Shown here piece after piece: positions 1 through 11,345 of a stretch of DNA of 64,000 nt. Location of the stretch: positions 5,342-69,341 of the forward strand of contig JAULBX010013207.1 in NCBI GenBank assembly GCA_032358255.1, written 5' to 3'. The position numbers and the translations under genes were made by a program. Every line of letters begins with the position of its first letter. Position 1 is the stretch's first letter. The notes beneath the pieces were generated by a model. The model was not told the DNA's origin and did no database searches. It saw only the letters and a program-made list of their open reading frames with translations. Source of the stretch: Heterotrichella gracilis. Its lineage: Eukaryota; Sar; Xanthophyceae; Tribonematales; Xanthonemataceae.

Positions 1-432
1 TAAACCCTACACCACGTGGCATGCCGAGCGGTGATGATACCCCTATTTCGTAAGTAGATATGGACATCTGATAACCACTGATGAGACTCTTTGTGGGAAT
101 CTCTCTGAGCTCGTGCAATTGATTAACCCTTTCCCTCCCCTGTGTTCTACCCATACACATCTCTGCCCATCAAGCAGCAAATCATCGACATCAAACCCTA
201 AACTCTGTTCATGAACCCTAAAGCCTAAACCTAAAAAAACCTAAACCACCCCCCGCAGGTGGCCACATCATCGACACCGTGGACATCAAACCCTAGACAT
301 CAGCCATGAACCCTAAACCTTAAACCACCCCCCGCAGGCAGCCACATCATCAACACCGTCGACATCAAGCTGCACATCTTAAACCCTAAAGCATGGAACC
401 CTAAACCCTATATCCTAAACCACCCCTCGCAG
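1..432 (+). other. gyrA intron with acceptor echoes
   Basis: This is the intron upstream of the first readable gyrA exon. Two decayed copies of that exon's acceptor and first codons lie at about 243-289 and 322-369, each with a C-rich tract, a CAG and the ACATCATCGACACCGT-like exon start. The working AG is at 431-432 and the echo AGs at 257-258 and 336-337. CCCTAAA-type tracts fill the spaces between copies. The earlier part of gyrA lies outside the window. Confidence 0.75.
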
Positions 433-3400
433 GCGGCCACATCATCGACACTGTCGACATCAAGCAGGCGTACCGAGATGGCAAGGGGAGCATACGAGTG
501 CGGGGCAAGGTGACCATAGAGGATGGCACCAGCACCGGGCGCAAGGGAGGGAAGGCCAGCAAAAAGAGGAGCGAGCGGCCGCTGATCGTCATCACCGAGC
601 TGCCCTACCAGGTTAACAAGGTAGGGTTTCAGGAGGGTTTGCATCAGGCTTGGTGTAGGGCTTCAATATCGAGCTGCCTTACCAGATTAACAAGGTAGGG
701 ATTTGGGAATTGGATGAGGTATTCGATCAGGGTTTGCATTAGGGTTTGGGGCGGTGGCTGCTGATCGCTATGACCGAGCTGCTCTACCAGGTTAACAAGG
801 TAGGGATTACCATTGCATCAGGGTTTGCATTACTGAGCTGCCCTACCAGATTTGAAAGGTAGGGATTAGGGTGTTCGGATTATGCGTTGCGTTAGGGTTG
901 CCTGTATGGGTTTTATTAGGATTTGCATTAGGGTTTTGGGACGGTGACCCTGATGGCAGTAGTACCAAGGGTTTGCATAAGAGTTTGGGTCGCGCAGGAC
1001 AAACCCTTGTAACAATTGCTTGGCTGTTTGAACCACTGACAGCTCCCCTTGGTTCCTCCCCGCAGGCCGCCCTGGTTGAGACCATTGCCAAGCTTGTTGA
1101 CGCGGGCACCATCCTGGGTGTGAGCGACGTGAGGGACGAGAGTGATCGGGAGGGCATGCGGGTGGTGGTGGAGCCAAAGAGGGGGTTTGAGCCGCAGGTA
1201 TGGCTGAAAAACAAAAACGGTTGAGGGCTCGAAACATTATGGACAGGGCTTGAGAACGCTCTTGTTGGCCGCTGGCAACCCTTTGTAAGGGTACTCGTAT
1301 ACATGTAAGGCGTCACCCCCCTTGCTGTTCCGACTGTTTTTGGCCATCCTCTGATGTAAAATCAGTGAATGAAAATCATCTGTGATTGCGTTCTCATGTG
1401 ATCGTAGCCAACCTTAATTTAGCTCTAATTTGTGATCATGCACTCCCACTCTCGGCATTGACCCCCCCCAATTAGCCTCTGATCATCCTTTGATCGCCTC
1501 GTGCAGATAATCCTGGCCAATCTGTACCGCCACACCCCCCTCCAGACCCGATTCTCCGCAAACATGGTTGCGCTGGTGGGGGGGGTGCCCCAATCGCTCA
1601 CCCTCAAGGCATTCCTGCAGCATTTCCTGGATTTCAGGTGGGGCAGGGGGGCAGGTGCACACTTTATCTTCACAGCTGTTAGCTAGGGCAATAAAGCATA
1701 GTAGGACCCAACTTCAACCATTTTATCATCTTCATACTCATGTTGTTGTGCAATTACTTGCATTCTTGTCAAACAGCAAAGTTAGCAGTCAGCCCTGTAC
1801 ACACGACGCCAGCCAGGTCTGTCCTGACACTTCCAGGCCATCCTGGACCCTAAACCCTAAAAGTTGGACCTCTGCCCTACAGGATACCTAACATTGTGCT
1901 GGGAACCCGGGCATGCGCATGTAGCTGATACATATATCAAGTCATATATGTATACATTTCCGAACCCTAAACCTCAACCCTAAACGCAGGTGCGAGGTGA
2001 TTGAGCGGCGGGCAAAGTACGAGCTGGCGCGCGCATCCAAGCGCCTGCACCTGGTGGAGGGTTTCCTGAGGGCTTTGGAGGGTTTGGACGAGGTGGTGCG
2101 CATCATTCGCGCGGCAGACGACGCAGCGGCGGCATCCATAGCGCTGCAGGTGGGAGCGAAACCCTACCCAACCCTTTAAAACCCTAAATAAGCACCTCGA
2201 CAACCTGGGGTTCCTGGAAGACTTCAGAAACCTGATGGGGTTGGAAACACTACGTTGTTGTATGCTGGCTACAGAAGTGCCCTATGCTAGGCATGGGTGA
2301 TGCCTTGTTGCATTTGGCCCAGATTCCCTTTTGGATCCCCTGCAACCCTAAACAAAAAACCCTAACTGTTATACCCTTTAATTGCAGGAGCTCATCGGTT
2401 TGAGCCACGAGCAGTCTGAGGGTGTGCTCAACCTGTCCCTCAAAGCACTTTAAACCCTAATTTTCAAACCCTAAACCCCTCCCCTGCAGGAGCTCATCGG
2501 TTTGAGCCGGGAGCAGGCGGAAGGTGTGCTCAACCTGTCACTCAGGCGCCTGACAGGCATGGAGAAGGCCAAGCTGGAGGGGGAGAACAAGGAACTCAAC
2601 GCAAAGTAAGAGGGGAGGTTTTGGGCGGGCTTGAGAGGGGGTTAGGGTTAAGGGTTTAGGGCAGAGCTGGAGGGGGAGAACAAGGAACTCAACGCAAAGT
2701 GACAGGGGAGGGATTACGGGGGTAGGGTGGGGTGTGGACCACATGCGGTGCTTGTTTGCGCTATTGGAAGGGAATCCGTTGTCATGGCCAAACACAACAG
2801 TCATGAAATTGCCTGCCATGTTGTGCCATATGCCAGATCCCTTGGTGCCCTCCCCCCTCCCTTCTCCCCCCCTCCCCAGCTCACCCCGTCCCACTCCCCT
2901 TGTCAAGGATCTGCGACCTCGTTTCCCTCCTAGGCAGCCGTGACGCTATCCCCTCCTGGCTTAGGGTTCTAGGGCTCCATGACCAGGGTTTTTTTTTTAA
3001 CCCCTCCCCACCCCCCTTTCCCCAGGATCTCCGACCTTGGTTCCCTCCTAGGCAGCCGTGATCGTATTCTCTCCGTGGTGGCGTCAGAGGCGGATGAGCT
3101 GGTGGAGAAGTATGGCACGCCGCGCAGGTGGGGATTACTTTATGAAGGGGAATATAGTGAATCCCGTAGTAATTATCATTTAGGAAGTAATTACAGGCTG
3201 ATTACTCTGAAGCAGATGAGCTGGTGGAGCAGTATGGCATGCTGCGCAGGCGGGGATTTCTATTATATCAAGGAATTACTTGCTGACTTGCTGTAATGCT
3301 TAGAAACCTAAACCCTAAACCCTACATGGGGATGTTACTTGCGTCCACACGAATTTCGGGTTCGTCGCATCAGGTGTCCGGCCAAGGAGACTGGGAGCTT

Positions 3401-6400
3401 CTGGGGCTTGATTGGTGCCCTTCCTACGATACAAGTGAATGAAGGCATAAGTCCCCTGTTGGTGTATGTGCGCACCCTGTGTATTTCTGTGGGTGGTGCC
3501 TCGTGCTTCCAAGCTAGTTCCGCTAACGCCAAGCAAGGCGGCACTATTTTCAAAGCGCTGATTGCCATGTACACAAACGTTCAGGCATGCCACAGAGGGC
3601 CTTGCGTCTTCGTTCACCCTCTGATAATACACTAGCATGCTTCAGTAACGATCGTATCAACCAGCAGTCACGAAAAGCATGCAGCTGTATTTGTGTCCCG
3701 GCTTGCAACTACATATGTGCGTTTTGGTTGTAGAGCTGCATTAGCACGTCTATGTATGGGGATGTTGCATGCGTCAACCTGGATTCCACGGTGTCGCATC
3801 ACGTGCTAGGCCCAGGAGCCTGGAGTCCATGGGGTTAATGCGTCCCTCTGTGAAACAAGTGGTTGAAGGCACAAGTCTCCTGTTGGTGTATATGCGCACC
3901 CTGTATGGTTCTGTAGGAATGGTGATGGCTTCCAAGCTAGTGCCGCTAATGCCAAGCAAGGCGGCACTTTTTTCAGAGCTGTCATCATCATTACAGAAAC
4001 GTTCAGGCATGCCTATAGATGCCAGTAGGGGCTTTGCGCCCTCATTCACTTGCTAGTAAATCCCCAACAATGACAAATTAAACTACAATCACTCCTGCTG
4101 CGCAGGTCTCTGATCGCGCAATCTGCTCCCGCCATCACCGAGGAACACGTGATCCCCAACAATGACAAATTAAACTACAATCACTCCTGCTGTGCAGGTC
4201 TCTGATCGTGGAGTCTGCGCCCGCCATCACCGAGGAGGACGTGATCCCCAACGATGAGAGCATCCTGGTCTTCAGTCGCAAAGGGTTCATAAAACGCATG
4301 AGCGCCGATACGTTCACCGTGCAGGGGAGGGGAGGGAGAGGTGCGCACACCAAAACCCTGACACATAAACCCTACAACCCTACGTGTGCGATCACACCCT
4401 GTCAGGTGATGAACACAGTGAATGTACATGACAACCTTCACACCTCCCCCACCCCCCCCCCTACCTGCCTGACCATAAATGCCACCTTACAGGAGGTTGT
4501 TGTTGTGCCCTAAACCCTAGTAGGGTAAATGCCCCTCCACCCCCTTTTCCAGCTGGACCCCGCCTAGCCACCAATGACACCATAGAGGAGAAGATAGTGT
4601 CTGTTTGCAATTTCCACCCTTATGCTAATCCCAGTTTAGCGTACTCCCCTTTCCCTCAAGGAGACACCAGCGTCGTGAAGCGCGTAAGCAAACCCACGGA
4701 TCCAGAAACAAGATATGCAAAGCCCAAAAGGCAAACTCCCCACCCCTTCCACCCTCGCAGGCAAGGCCGGGGCCCGCCTGACCACCGATGACACCATAGA
4801 GGAGGTGGTGTCTGTTCGCAACCACGACCACATACTGTTCTTCACACAATCGGGCACAGCCTACGGGCTCAAGGCATACCAGGTGCCAGAGGCCGCGCGC
4901 ACTGCAATTGGCACAGCGATTACCTCGGTGCGCATCGAAAACCCTGAAAGCAAAACCCTAAACCCTAAACCCTAAAAGTGGGCTCAAGGCGTACCAGGTG
5001 CCGGAGGCCGTGCGCACTGCAATTGGCACAGCGATTACCTCGGTGCGCGCTCAGAAACCCTGGCAAAACCCTAAACCCTGGTGGCGTGGTCGCTTCACCC
5101 CAATTGGGCGCGGCGGTAGGCAGGAGGTTACGTGGGGATGCATCAAAACAAACGGCAAAACCCTAAATCCTAAACCCTAAAACTGGGTGCGGCAAAACCC
5201 TAAACCCATAATACTTGGCTGAAGACCTACTAGGTGCCGGAGGCCGCGCGTACTGCAATCGGCACAACCATAACCTTGGTGCGCACCCAAAAACCCTGGC
5301 CAAACCGTTAAACATGGTGGCGGTGCGCACAACCACAACGTGGTGCACACTAAAAAACCCTGGCAAGCCCCTGGCAAAACCCTAATCCCTGGTGGCGGTG
5401 GGCTTGCCATAAACCCTGGCAAAACCCCAGGCCCCATGTGGCGTGGGCTCAGCCTGTCAGGTGCATCCCTGCGTTCCTGTTGCCAACGCATACCACCAGC
5501 ACCCACAACCACCACCAACACCGACCACCCCCCGCAGGTGCTCCCCATCAGCAAAACCGACACCATCAGCGCCATCCTGCCAGTGTCCGAGTTCAAGCCC
5601 GAGGAGTATGTGGTGTTCCTGTCGCGGGACGGGTTCATCAAGAAGACCTCGCTGGAGGTGTTTTCGAACATTCGGTCATCGGGGATCAACGCCATGAAGA
5701 TTGGGGTAGGTGGAGGGGTGCGGGGTTGTTTTTCTGTGTTTGAAATCCCGTTGGGGTGGTGGGATGTGAGCGTGAATGAGAAACGGGGGAATAGTTTTGG
5801 CCGGAGGAGTGTGTGGTGTGTGCTATTCTAGTCATGGGTTTGTCAACAACACCGGGGCCCAGCTGTTCTCAAACATCATGTCGTGAGGACCAATGCTATG
5901 ACGATCGGGGTATGTGGATGGGGCGATGGTGGAGTGGGCCCTGTTTGGATTGTCTGAGACCCACTCTGGGTGCCCTGTAGGATGCCCTGTAGGGCGCTCA
6001 CATGTATTTCAGCCCCTGCTCATCTGACACCCGCAATACTCCCACGTCGCCCTTACCTCCAAAAATCCCATGCTCGCACCGCCAACTTCCCCACCCCCAC
6101 CCTCTACCCCTGCAGGCAGAGGACCGGCTGCAGTGGGTGTCCATATGCACGCTGGAGTGCTCCATATTGCTGGGGTCCTCCGAGGGAAATGCCATACATT
6201 TCCGGGCCGATGAGGAGCAGCTGAGGGCCTCAGGCAGGTAAGGGGTTCGGGTTTAGTTTTTGGAGTGGGGTTTAGGATCTAGAATGAGGAGCAGCAGAGA
6301 TCCTCGGCAGGAAAGGGTTTGGAGTGAAGGGTACCCGTTTTTATATCGAGCCAGTGTATCCTGGCCCTGCGCTGCTTCTGTCTTCCGTCATCCAGGTTTG

Positions 6401-7878
6401 GTTAGGGCTTAGGGTTTTGTCTGCTGGGCATTCTTGGTATCTCTCATCCTTTCTGGCCTGCCCCGGCAATGGGTTGGATAGAACTGATGTATGTATGCCT
6501 CTGTGTTTCTCCCAGGGCGGCCCGGGGTGTGCTCTCCATGGATCTGAAGAAGGGGGGGGTGCTGGTGGGCATGAGCGTGCTGCCAGGGGGGGTGATGGAG
6601 AACGCAGGGGAGGACACAGGGCCATGGGTGCTGCTGGTGACTGAAAAGGTGGGGGATTTTTGTGTGGTAAAATGGGTTGGATTATCGTGGGGTATGGTGG
6701 GGGGACAAAGCCATGAAGGGAAAATTAAGAGCTTAAAAGCAACCCCCTTTCATCATGGCAAAGAGGGTCTGCTAGTGGCTTCCAAGCACCCAATGGCATT
6801 GCTACTCATGAAGACACTTCCGGGTGGTAATAGGCATCACATGTGTTTGGAATTGCCCGCACATTTGGTCATTGATTTCCCGCACAAGGCGCTGGTATGC
6901 GGGTCACTGTGGCAGCATTCAAGGTCCAGCGAAGCAATCACCTTTGACCAGGACACAGTTCCACTGCCATTACTTACCAACAACACTATTCCCCCAGGGT
7001 AGATCACATTTTCCCCCACATTTGGTCTATTGTTTTCCCCCATAGGGCGTTGGCAAGCGGGTCCCTGTGTCGGCTTTCAAGGCCAGCTGCGGGGTGGCAA
7101 GGGGATGAAACAAATGGATTGTAGGACTACATCTGCATGAATAATGAGGAATAAAGTAATACACTTTAATGCCTCGTCCATAAACAATGCAGCACAATGC
7201 AAGATCCACGACATCTCCTCTTTGTTGCTCCCACAGGGCGCCGGCAAGCGGGTCCCCGTGTCTGCCTTCAAGGCCCAGCGGCGGGGTGGCAAGGGGATGA
7301 AAGCCATCACCATCGACCAGGGCAAGGAGGACAAGCTGGTGGCCCTGCACGTGGTGGGGTATAATAGCGAGGAGGGGTACGAGGAGGAAATCATCCTGGG
7401 CTCGTCCCAGGGGCTGCTGCAGCGTGTGGCCATGGCGGGGGTTCCCGTCTACTCACGGGCGGCCAAGGGGGTGAGGTTATTCAGGGTGCAGGTGAGGCGG
7501 CATGGCACGTGATGTTGAGTTGCGGAGCATGAGTTGGCCATGGGTCTTGCATGAGTTGGCCATGGGTCTGGTGGGCCGGGCCATTCCCTGCCGACACTGG
7601 TCCCTCCCATTCCTGCGAGCGTATGCAGGCAGTCAACCCCAGAAACCCTAAGCGCTAAACCCAAACCCTTTCGCTTGTGCAGGATGGCGACTCCGTGCAG
7701 GCTGGCACCCTCCTGAAACCCTTAAAGCTGAACCCTAAACCCTAAACTTGTTCCTGTGCAGGATGGCGACTCTGTGCAGGCAGTGACCCCCTTGAAGCTC
7801 AGTGGGGAGGACCTGACGGGGGAGGCAGATGATGCCAGCACCACCTCTGCAGCGGCACCCCAGGCGGCAACCGCGTGA
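433..7878 (+). CDS. GYRA: DNA gyrase subunit A, plastid type, 5' partial
   Basis: Subunit A of the type II topoisomerase that supercoils organelle DNA. Thirteen exons join in phase: 433-620, 1066-1197, 1507-1637, 1990-2149, 2490-2605, 3026-3127, 4198-4340, 4761-4927, 5538-5705, 6116-6237, 6516-6648, 7237-7491, 7762-7878 (TGA). They encode about 644 residues. Family landmarks in order: VITELPYQVNK, GVSDVRDESDREGMRVVVE, LYRHTPLQTRFSANMVALV, coiled-coil gate residues ending RRLTGMEKAKL, then the C-terminal beta-pinwheel with repeated blades (SRKGFIKRM, TQSGTAYGLKAYQVPEA, SRDGFIKKTSLEVF). A GyrA-box-like QGRGGRG opens the pinwheel and a perfect QRRGGKG occurs about 210 residues later. The active-site Tyr region lies upstream, outside the window. 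Nuclear introns show it is nucleus-encoded; plastid (possibly also mitochondrial) import is inferred from plant and algal homologues. Introns are full of exon echoes. Confidence 0.95.
621..1065 (+). repeat. Donor-site echoes of the gyrA 433-620 exon
   Basis: The exon end (codons for ELPYQVNK followed by GTAGGG) is working at 600-626. Decayed copies recur at about 669-700, 774-806 and 832-866, so GT donors sit at 621, 695, 801 and 859. Each copy keeps most of CTGCC(T)TACCAG-TTAACAAGGTAGGG. Fragments of TTAGGGTTTG separate them. Confidence 0.8.
2388..2451 (+). repeat. Echo of the start of gyrA exon 2490-2605
   Basis: A copy of GCAG plus about 60 bases encoding ELIGLS-EQ-EGVLNLSL precedes the working exon by about 100 bases. 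It ends in TTTAAACCCTAA. A copy of the other end of the same exon (GAGCTGGAGGGGGAGAACAAGG region) lies at about 2664-2701, just after a TTAGGGTTTAGGG tract. Confidence 0.8.
3329..4040. repeat. Diverged pair of about 270-base direct repeats in a gyrA intron
   Basis: The segments near 3329-3600 and 3757-4040 share a common order of blocks: GGGGATGTT, GCATCA-GTG, AAGTG-TGAAGGCA, CTGTTGGTGTAT-TGCGCACCCTGT, GCTTCCAAGCTAGT-CCGCTAA, GCCAAGCAAGGCGGCACT. They are clearly related but diverged. Neither encodes a gyrA-like peptide, so this is a separate intronic repeat rather than an exon echo. No terminal inverted repeat is obvious. Confidence 0.7.
4550..5290 (+). repeat. Echoes flanking gyrA exon 4761-4927
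   Basis: Three partial copies surround the working exon. About 4550-4615 copies its start (CGCCT-ACCA--GATGACACCATAGAGGAG). About 4979-5046 copies its end (CTCAAGGCGTACCAGGTGCCGGAGGCC to ATTACCTCGGTGCGC) and is nearly intact. About 5215-5285 is a third, more decayed copy of the same end. CCCTAAACCCTAAA tracts lie between them. Confidence 0.82.
6880..7107 (+). repeat. Two graded echoes of gyrA exon 7237-7491
   Basis: The exon start (GCCGGCAAGCGGGTCCC to the AAGGCCCAGCGGCGGGGTGGCAAG region) has a well-preserved copy at about 7037-7107 and a poorer copy at about 6880-6960, which still shows AAGGCGCTGGTATGCGGGTCA, TTCAAGGTCCAGCG and ATCACCTTTGACCAGG. Preservation falls with distance from the working exon. 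Confidence 0.8.
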
Positions 7879-9055
7879 GAGTGAATGGGGATGCATCTCG
7901 GGGGAATTATGTATGGGGACTAATGTTATGCGGCAGGGGATGCCAACGGGGCAGATGCGGGTGTGCCCGCTGCAGCGGCGCTCCTGGTGGCGAATGCATG
8001 AATTGGAGTGGGGGGAGGGAACAAGGGCGCTTGTGGGGTGGGCGATGGTGTGCCTGCTGCAGCGGCATCCCATGTGGCAACGGGTACCCGGCGGTTTGCG
8101 TGAGACATGCCGCATGCAGTGGTCAGGCTGATCTCATGCTGATGCCTGTACAAGCCTCCGAGAACTGGTGTACCATAGCTGTTCTTTTATATGGACATTT
8201 TTTAAATTAATCATGCACGCTGGGTCAGTTCTGCCGTTTGCCATGTGGGACAACCCAATGGGCTGATGAATTCATACTGGACCTGGTCCAGCGCCAATTG
8301 TTGGCCGGAACCGAGTGCCTCAGCAGTATTCAGGGTCTGCATGGGCGGTGGCCACGGGTACCCCCATCACGGCGTGTTAGGCCAAGGAGTTCCACTTTCA
8401 ACGAAGTTGTGATTGCAAGTTTTTAATATAAAGGTCACCATGCAATTCCTTGCCCAACGGGCATGCAAATTGTTGAACGGCATGGATCAGGATGGGCCCA
8501 ACTGCACATAAGTTGCCCTGGGCTGAGCTTGCCAGCTTGGGTGCCCGTCACTGTGGTCATCACAGCAAGCTTGATGACACTTCTTATTTGTGTACATGTG
8601 ACAAAGACAGTCTAAGACTTGGCTTGGCAGCATCAGCAGCCATGGGCCGGCCCTCAGGCTGCAGGCATTGCGTGCAAGTTGCACTTGTTGAACTTGCAAA
8701 TTTGGCACACCCCGCAAGGCTTGGCAATGCGCCAGTTGCTCATTGAGAGGGTTGCTACCCCTCAGGGTATGCAATCGTTGCTGTATACCTGCCAGGCAAT
8801 TCCTGCTGCAGAGGCCGCCCGTTGGCGCATGTTCACTGGTCCTGGAGTTTGTATGTGTGTGTGTGGTTCCAGTTACAGATACAGCTAAGCTACCAGTAGT
8901 GATACACGCTGCCGCCTGGGCAAGGGCCCCCGCTCGCCGCCGATGCCCCCCACAGCCCCAGCTAACAGTGACAACAAGAAACAGGGCGGGGCAGCCGCGA
9001 GGCCGCCCCGCCAGGGGGAAGTATTACTCTTCTCGGAAAATTGGGGTGGGGTGGC
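7879..9055. other. Convergent intergenic stretch with echoes of the gyrA last exon
   Basis: This lies between the gyrA stop and the psaH stop. Copies of the final gyrA segment (CTGCAGCGGCACCCCAGGCGGCAACCG) recur at about 7968-8010 and 8047-8080, beyond the stop codon. A further copy of the start of the last exon is upstream at about 7678-7722. From about 8150 to 9000 I see no gene or clear repeat. Confidence 0.6.
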
Positions 9056-10843
9056 TCACAGCCTGCCGCGTGGGCCTGGCTCCGCTGCCTTCTGTGGCCC
9101 CTTGGTGATGGGAAGGCTGACCGCCTTGGAGCCCAGGGCGCCCCACACCAGTGTGCCTGCGCCGAGGCCTGTACATGGCAATACTTTAGGGTTTAGGGTA
9201 TCTTCGAGTGAGGGGTTAGGGTCGAGGGTTTGTGGGTTTCAATGCCGCCCAGGCCTGCCCAGGTGGGGTTTAGAATTTGGAACCTGTCGAGTCGACAGTG
9301 TACCACGCACGTGCATGCGATGCTGATTAGACAGTGGCTGGTGGTGTGAGTGCACAGCCGACAGCTCCCCACCTCCCTCCCTCACCTAACTGATGTGCAA
9401 ATACATCCAACACAATTATTCCACTCTGACACCCGTAGGTATACCCCCCACCCGTAAGCACGTATGTGCATTCCAGACAGGAAGCCAGGTAGCTCATCTG
9501 GGTATGCCATACCCCACTTCATGCGCCAAGCCTTTGTCTGACACTGTTTCCAGTGTGGCAGATGGGGGCCACCCCCCATCCATACATGCAGGAAACTCCT
9601 GACCAGTACCCTAGTGCAAACCCTGGCCAACCAGTCATTTAACCAAAGTAATTTCGGGATTTTTCTTAACTCTCCACCCAGGCCACCCAACTGATAAATT
9701 ACCTGCAGCCACACAGGCCACCACCGCAGCAGGGTTTAGGATTTAGGGTTTCCTGCAGCCACAAAGGTGATCACCGCAACAGGGTTTAGGGTTTAGGAAT
9801 AGGGTTTAGGGTTTCCAGGCTGGTTACCTGCCAGCACGAAGCCGTACAGCGCCTCCCTGCGGGACAGGGGTCCTGCAGCGCGCTCAAAGAACTCTGACTG
9901 GAGGCCGTTGTACCTCTTGTCGTCGTCCTTGCCGTACATGTCCCAGGAACCAATGGTGTTCTCAAGGTCCTGCACAGGCACAGGTATAAAGGTGGCTGGG
10001 GTGGCGTTGAATAAAAAGGAGAACGATTTAATTTCTTGGTGGCCATTTTCATCCACATGTGAAGTCTTTTTTTTCATTGGGCCCTGGATGGCCAAAAATA
10101 TACCCAGAGTTCCCTAGGTTCCTAAATAAGCGCTCTTCTGCTATGAAGCGATCATACATCACGCTTGGCTGTTGACTAGGTGCTGCTTAGCTGGATAGGC
10201 ACTGCCTGGGCACAACTGTGCAGGTACAAGCTTGGTGCTGCTCAGCCATAGTTGCTGGGAGGACACTACACCATTCGATAGCTGGCCAACATTAGAGCCC
10301 ACCCATAAGCACTGCACTGCCCCTGCTTTAATCAAGTAGCTGACCCCCATTCTCTCCCACCCTGTTATCCCCAGTGGGGCTCAGAGCTTGCATTACTACT
10401 GCAATCAGGACTTGTACCACCCCACCACCCCAGCAAACGGGTCGATATGTGCTGCCTGTTCCTACCTCCAGGTCGAAGTACCGGCTGTCATCGCCGTACT
10501 TGGCCTGCGTCCTGCAAAACACAAAGCCCTCGACTTGGTACTGGGTACATTGGCGATGAGGTGGGTATAGTAGCACATGCCCAATGGATGGCTCCAACAC
10601 AGGCCCACTGGATCTAGCTGTTGTAACGGGCGACGCATCCTCCCAGGAAACGGCGCCACCCGCCATGGAGCCTGTCGTTGCGGTGATGCGCTGGACATAA
10701 GGCGTTTTATGGTCGCGGGGGATTGGCCAATCTGGAAATTACCTGACGGATGCGCGGCGGACGGTTGCCCGTGCGTTGGTGCGGCGCACGGGGGCGCCGC
10801 ACACGAAGGCGGAGGCCTTGGCAGCTGCAACGGTGGTAGCCAT
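9056..10843 (-). CDS. PSAH: Photosystem I reaction centre subunit VI (PsaH), precursor
   Basis: PsaH is the small stromal-side PSI subunit that docks LHCII in state transitions. Four exons: 10743-10843 (ATG at 10843), 10466-10511, 9828-9969, 9056-9168 (TGA). All phases close and give 133 residues. The N-terminus (MATTVAAAKASAF, then Arg- and Ala-rich) is a typical algal plastid transit peptide. The mature part starts near AKYGDDSRYFDLE and runs through ENTIGSWDMYG, YNGLQSEFFERAAGPLSRR, a hydrophobic GFVLAG-GLGAGTLVWGALG segment and the conserved C-terminal LPITKGPQ. Length and order match land-plant and Chlamydomonas PsaH. Introns carry TTTAGGG tracts, mainly next to the donor at 9827. Confidence 0.97.
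9705..9825. repeat. Tandem unit with TTTAGGG tracts in a psaH intron
   Basis: A unit of CCTGCAGCCACA-AGG--ACCACCGCA-CAGGGTTTAGG occurs twice, at about 9709-9757 and 9758-9799. It is followed by two more AGGGTTTAGGGTTT tracts that abut the donor of exon 9828-9969. Read on the gene strand the tract is AAACCCTAAACCCT. Confidence 0.75.
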
Positions 10844-11345
10844 GGTGAACGTGTGTGGGTGGAGGTGACGGCAATGAGGTTGCATCGGCGCCTATATGAA
10901 GGTGCAAGGTCGAGAAGGGGTTTGCCAGATCGTAGCCACACCCGGGCAGGATTGCCCTCTCAGTGGATTGGCTCAGGACTGTGGGACTGACACGTGGATA
11001 CAGAATCTGACGTGGCAAGGAGGGTATAATCCCTGGAATGGCATTGAGGTTTGTGAGGGATTGGCTAGCCCAGAATGGATCCCCAGGTTGCTACCTTGCG
11101 CTTTCTTGACAACGTTCGAGGAATGAGGCAAGGCAAACCGGTTAAAGAGAGCAAAACCTACATGCAAGGCGGTATGATGTGAACACGACCTGTTCAATCT
11201 GTCCAAACTTGGCCAAATTGGCTTGAGCTCACATTGTGAAAGTACTCGGCATGTGAACGTTGGCTGGTAAACGTTGGACTGGGCGATGGGTTGTCGCCCG
11301 GGCTGGGCGGTTCCCTCACCTTGAAAGGCAACTATGGGTCCAACT
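10844..11345. promoter_or_regulatory. Divergent intergenic region between psaH and the SPRING-like gene
   Basis: About 500 bases separate the two divergent start codons, so both promoters should be here. I see no convincing TATA box or other named element, and no gene. Confidence 0.4.
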
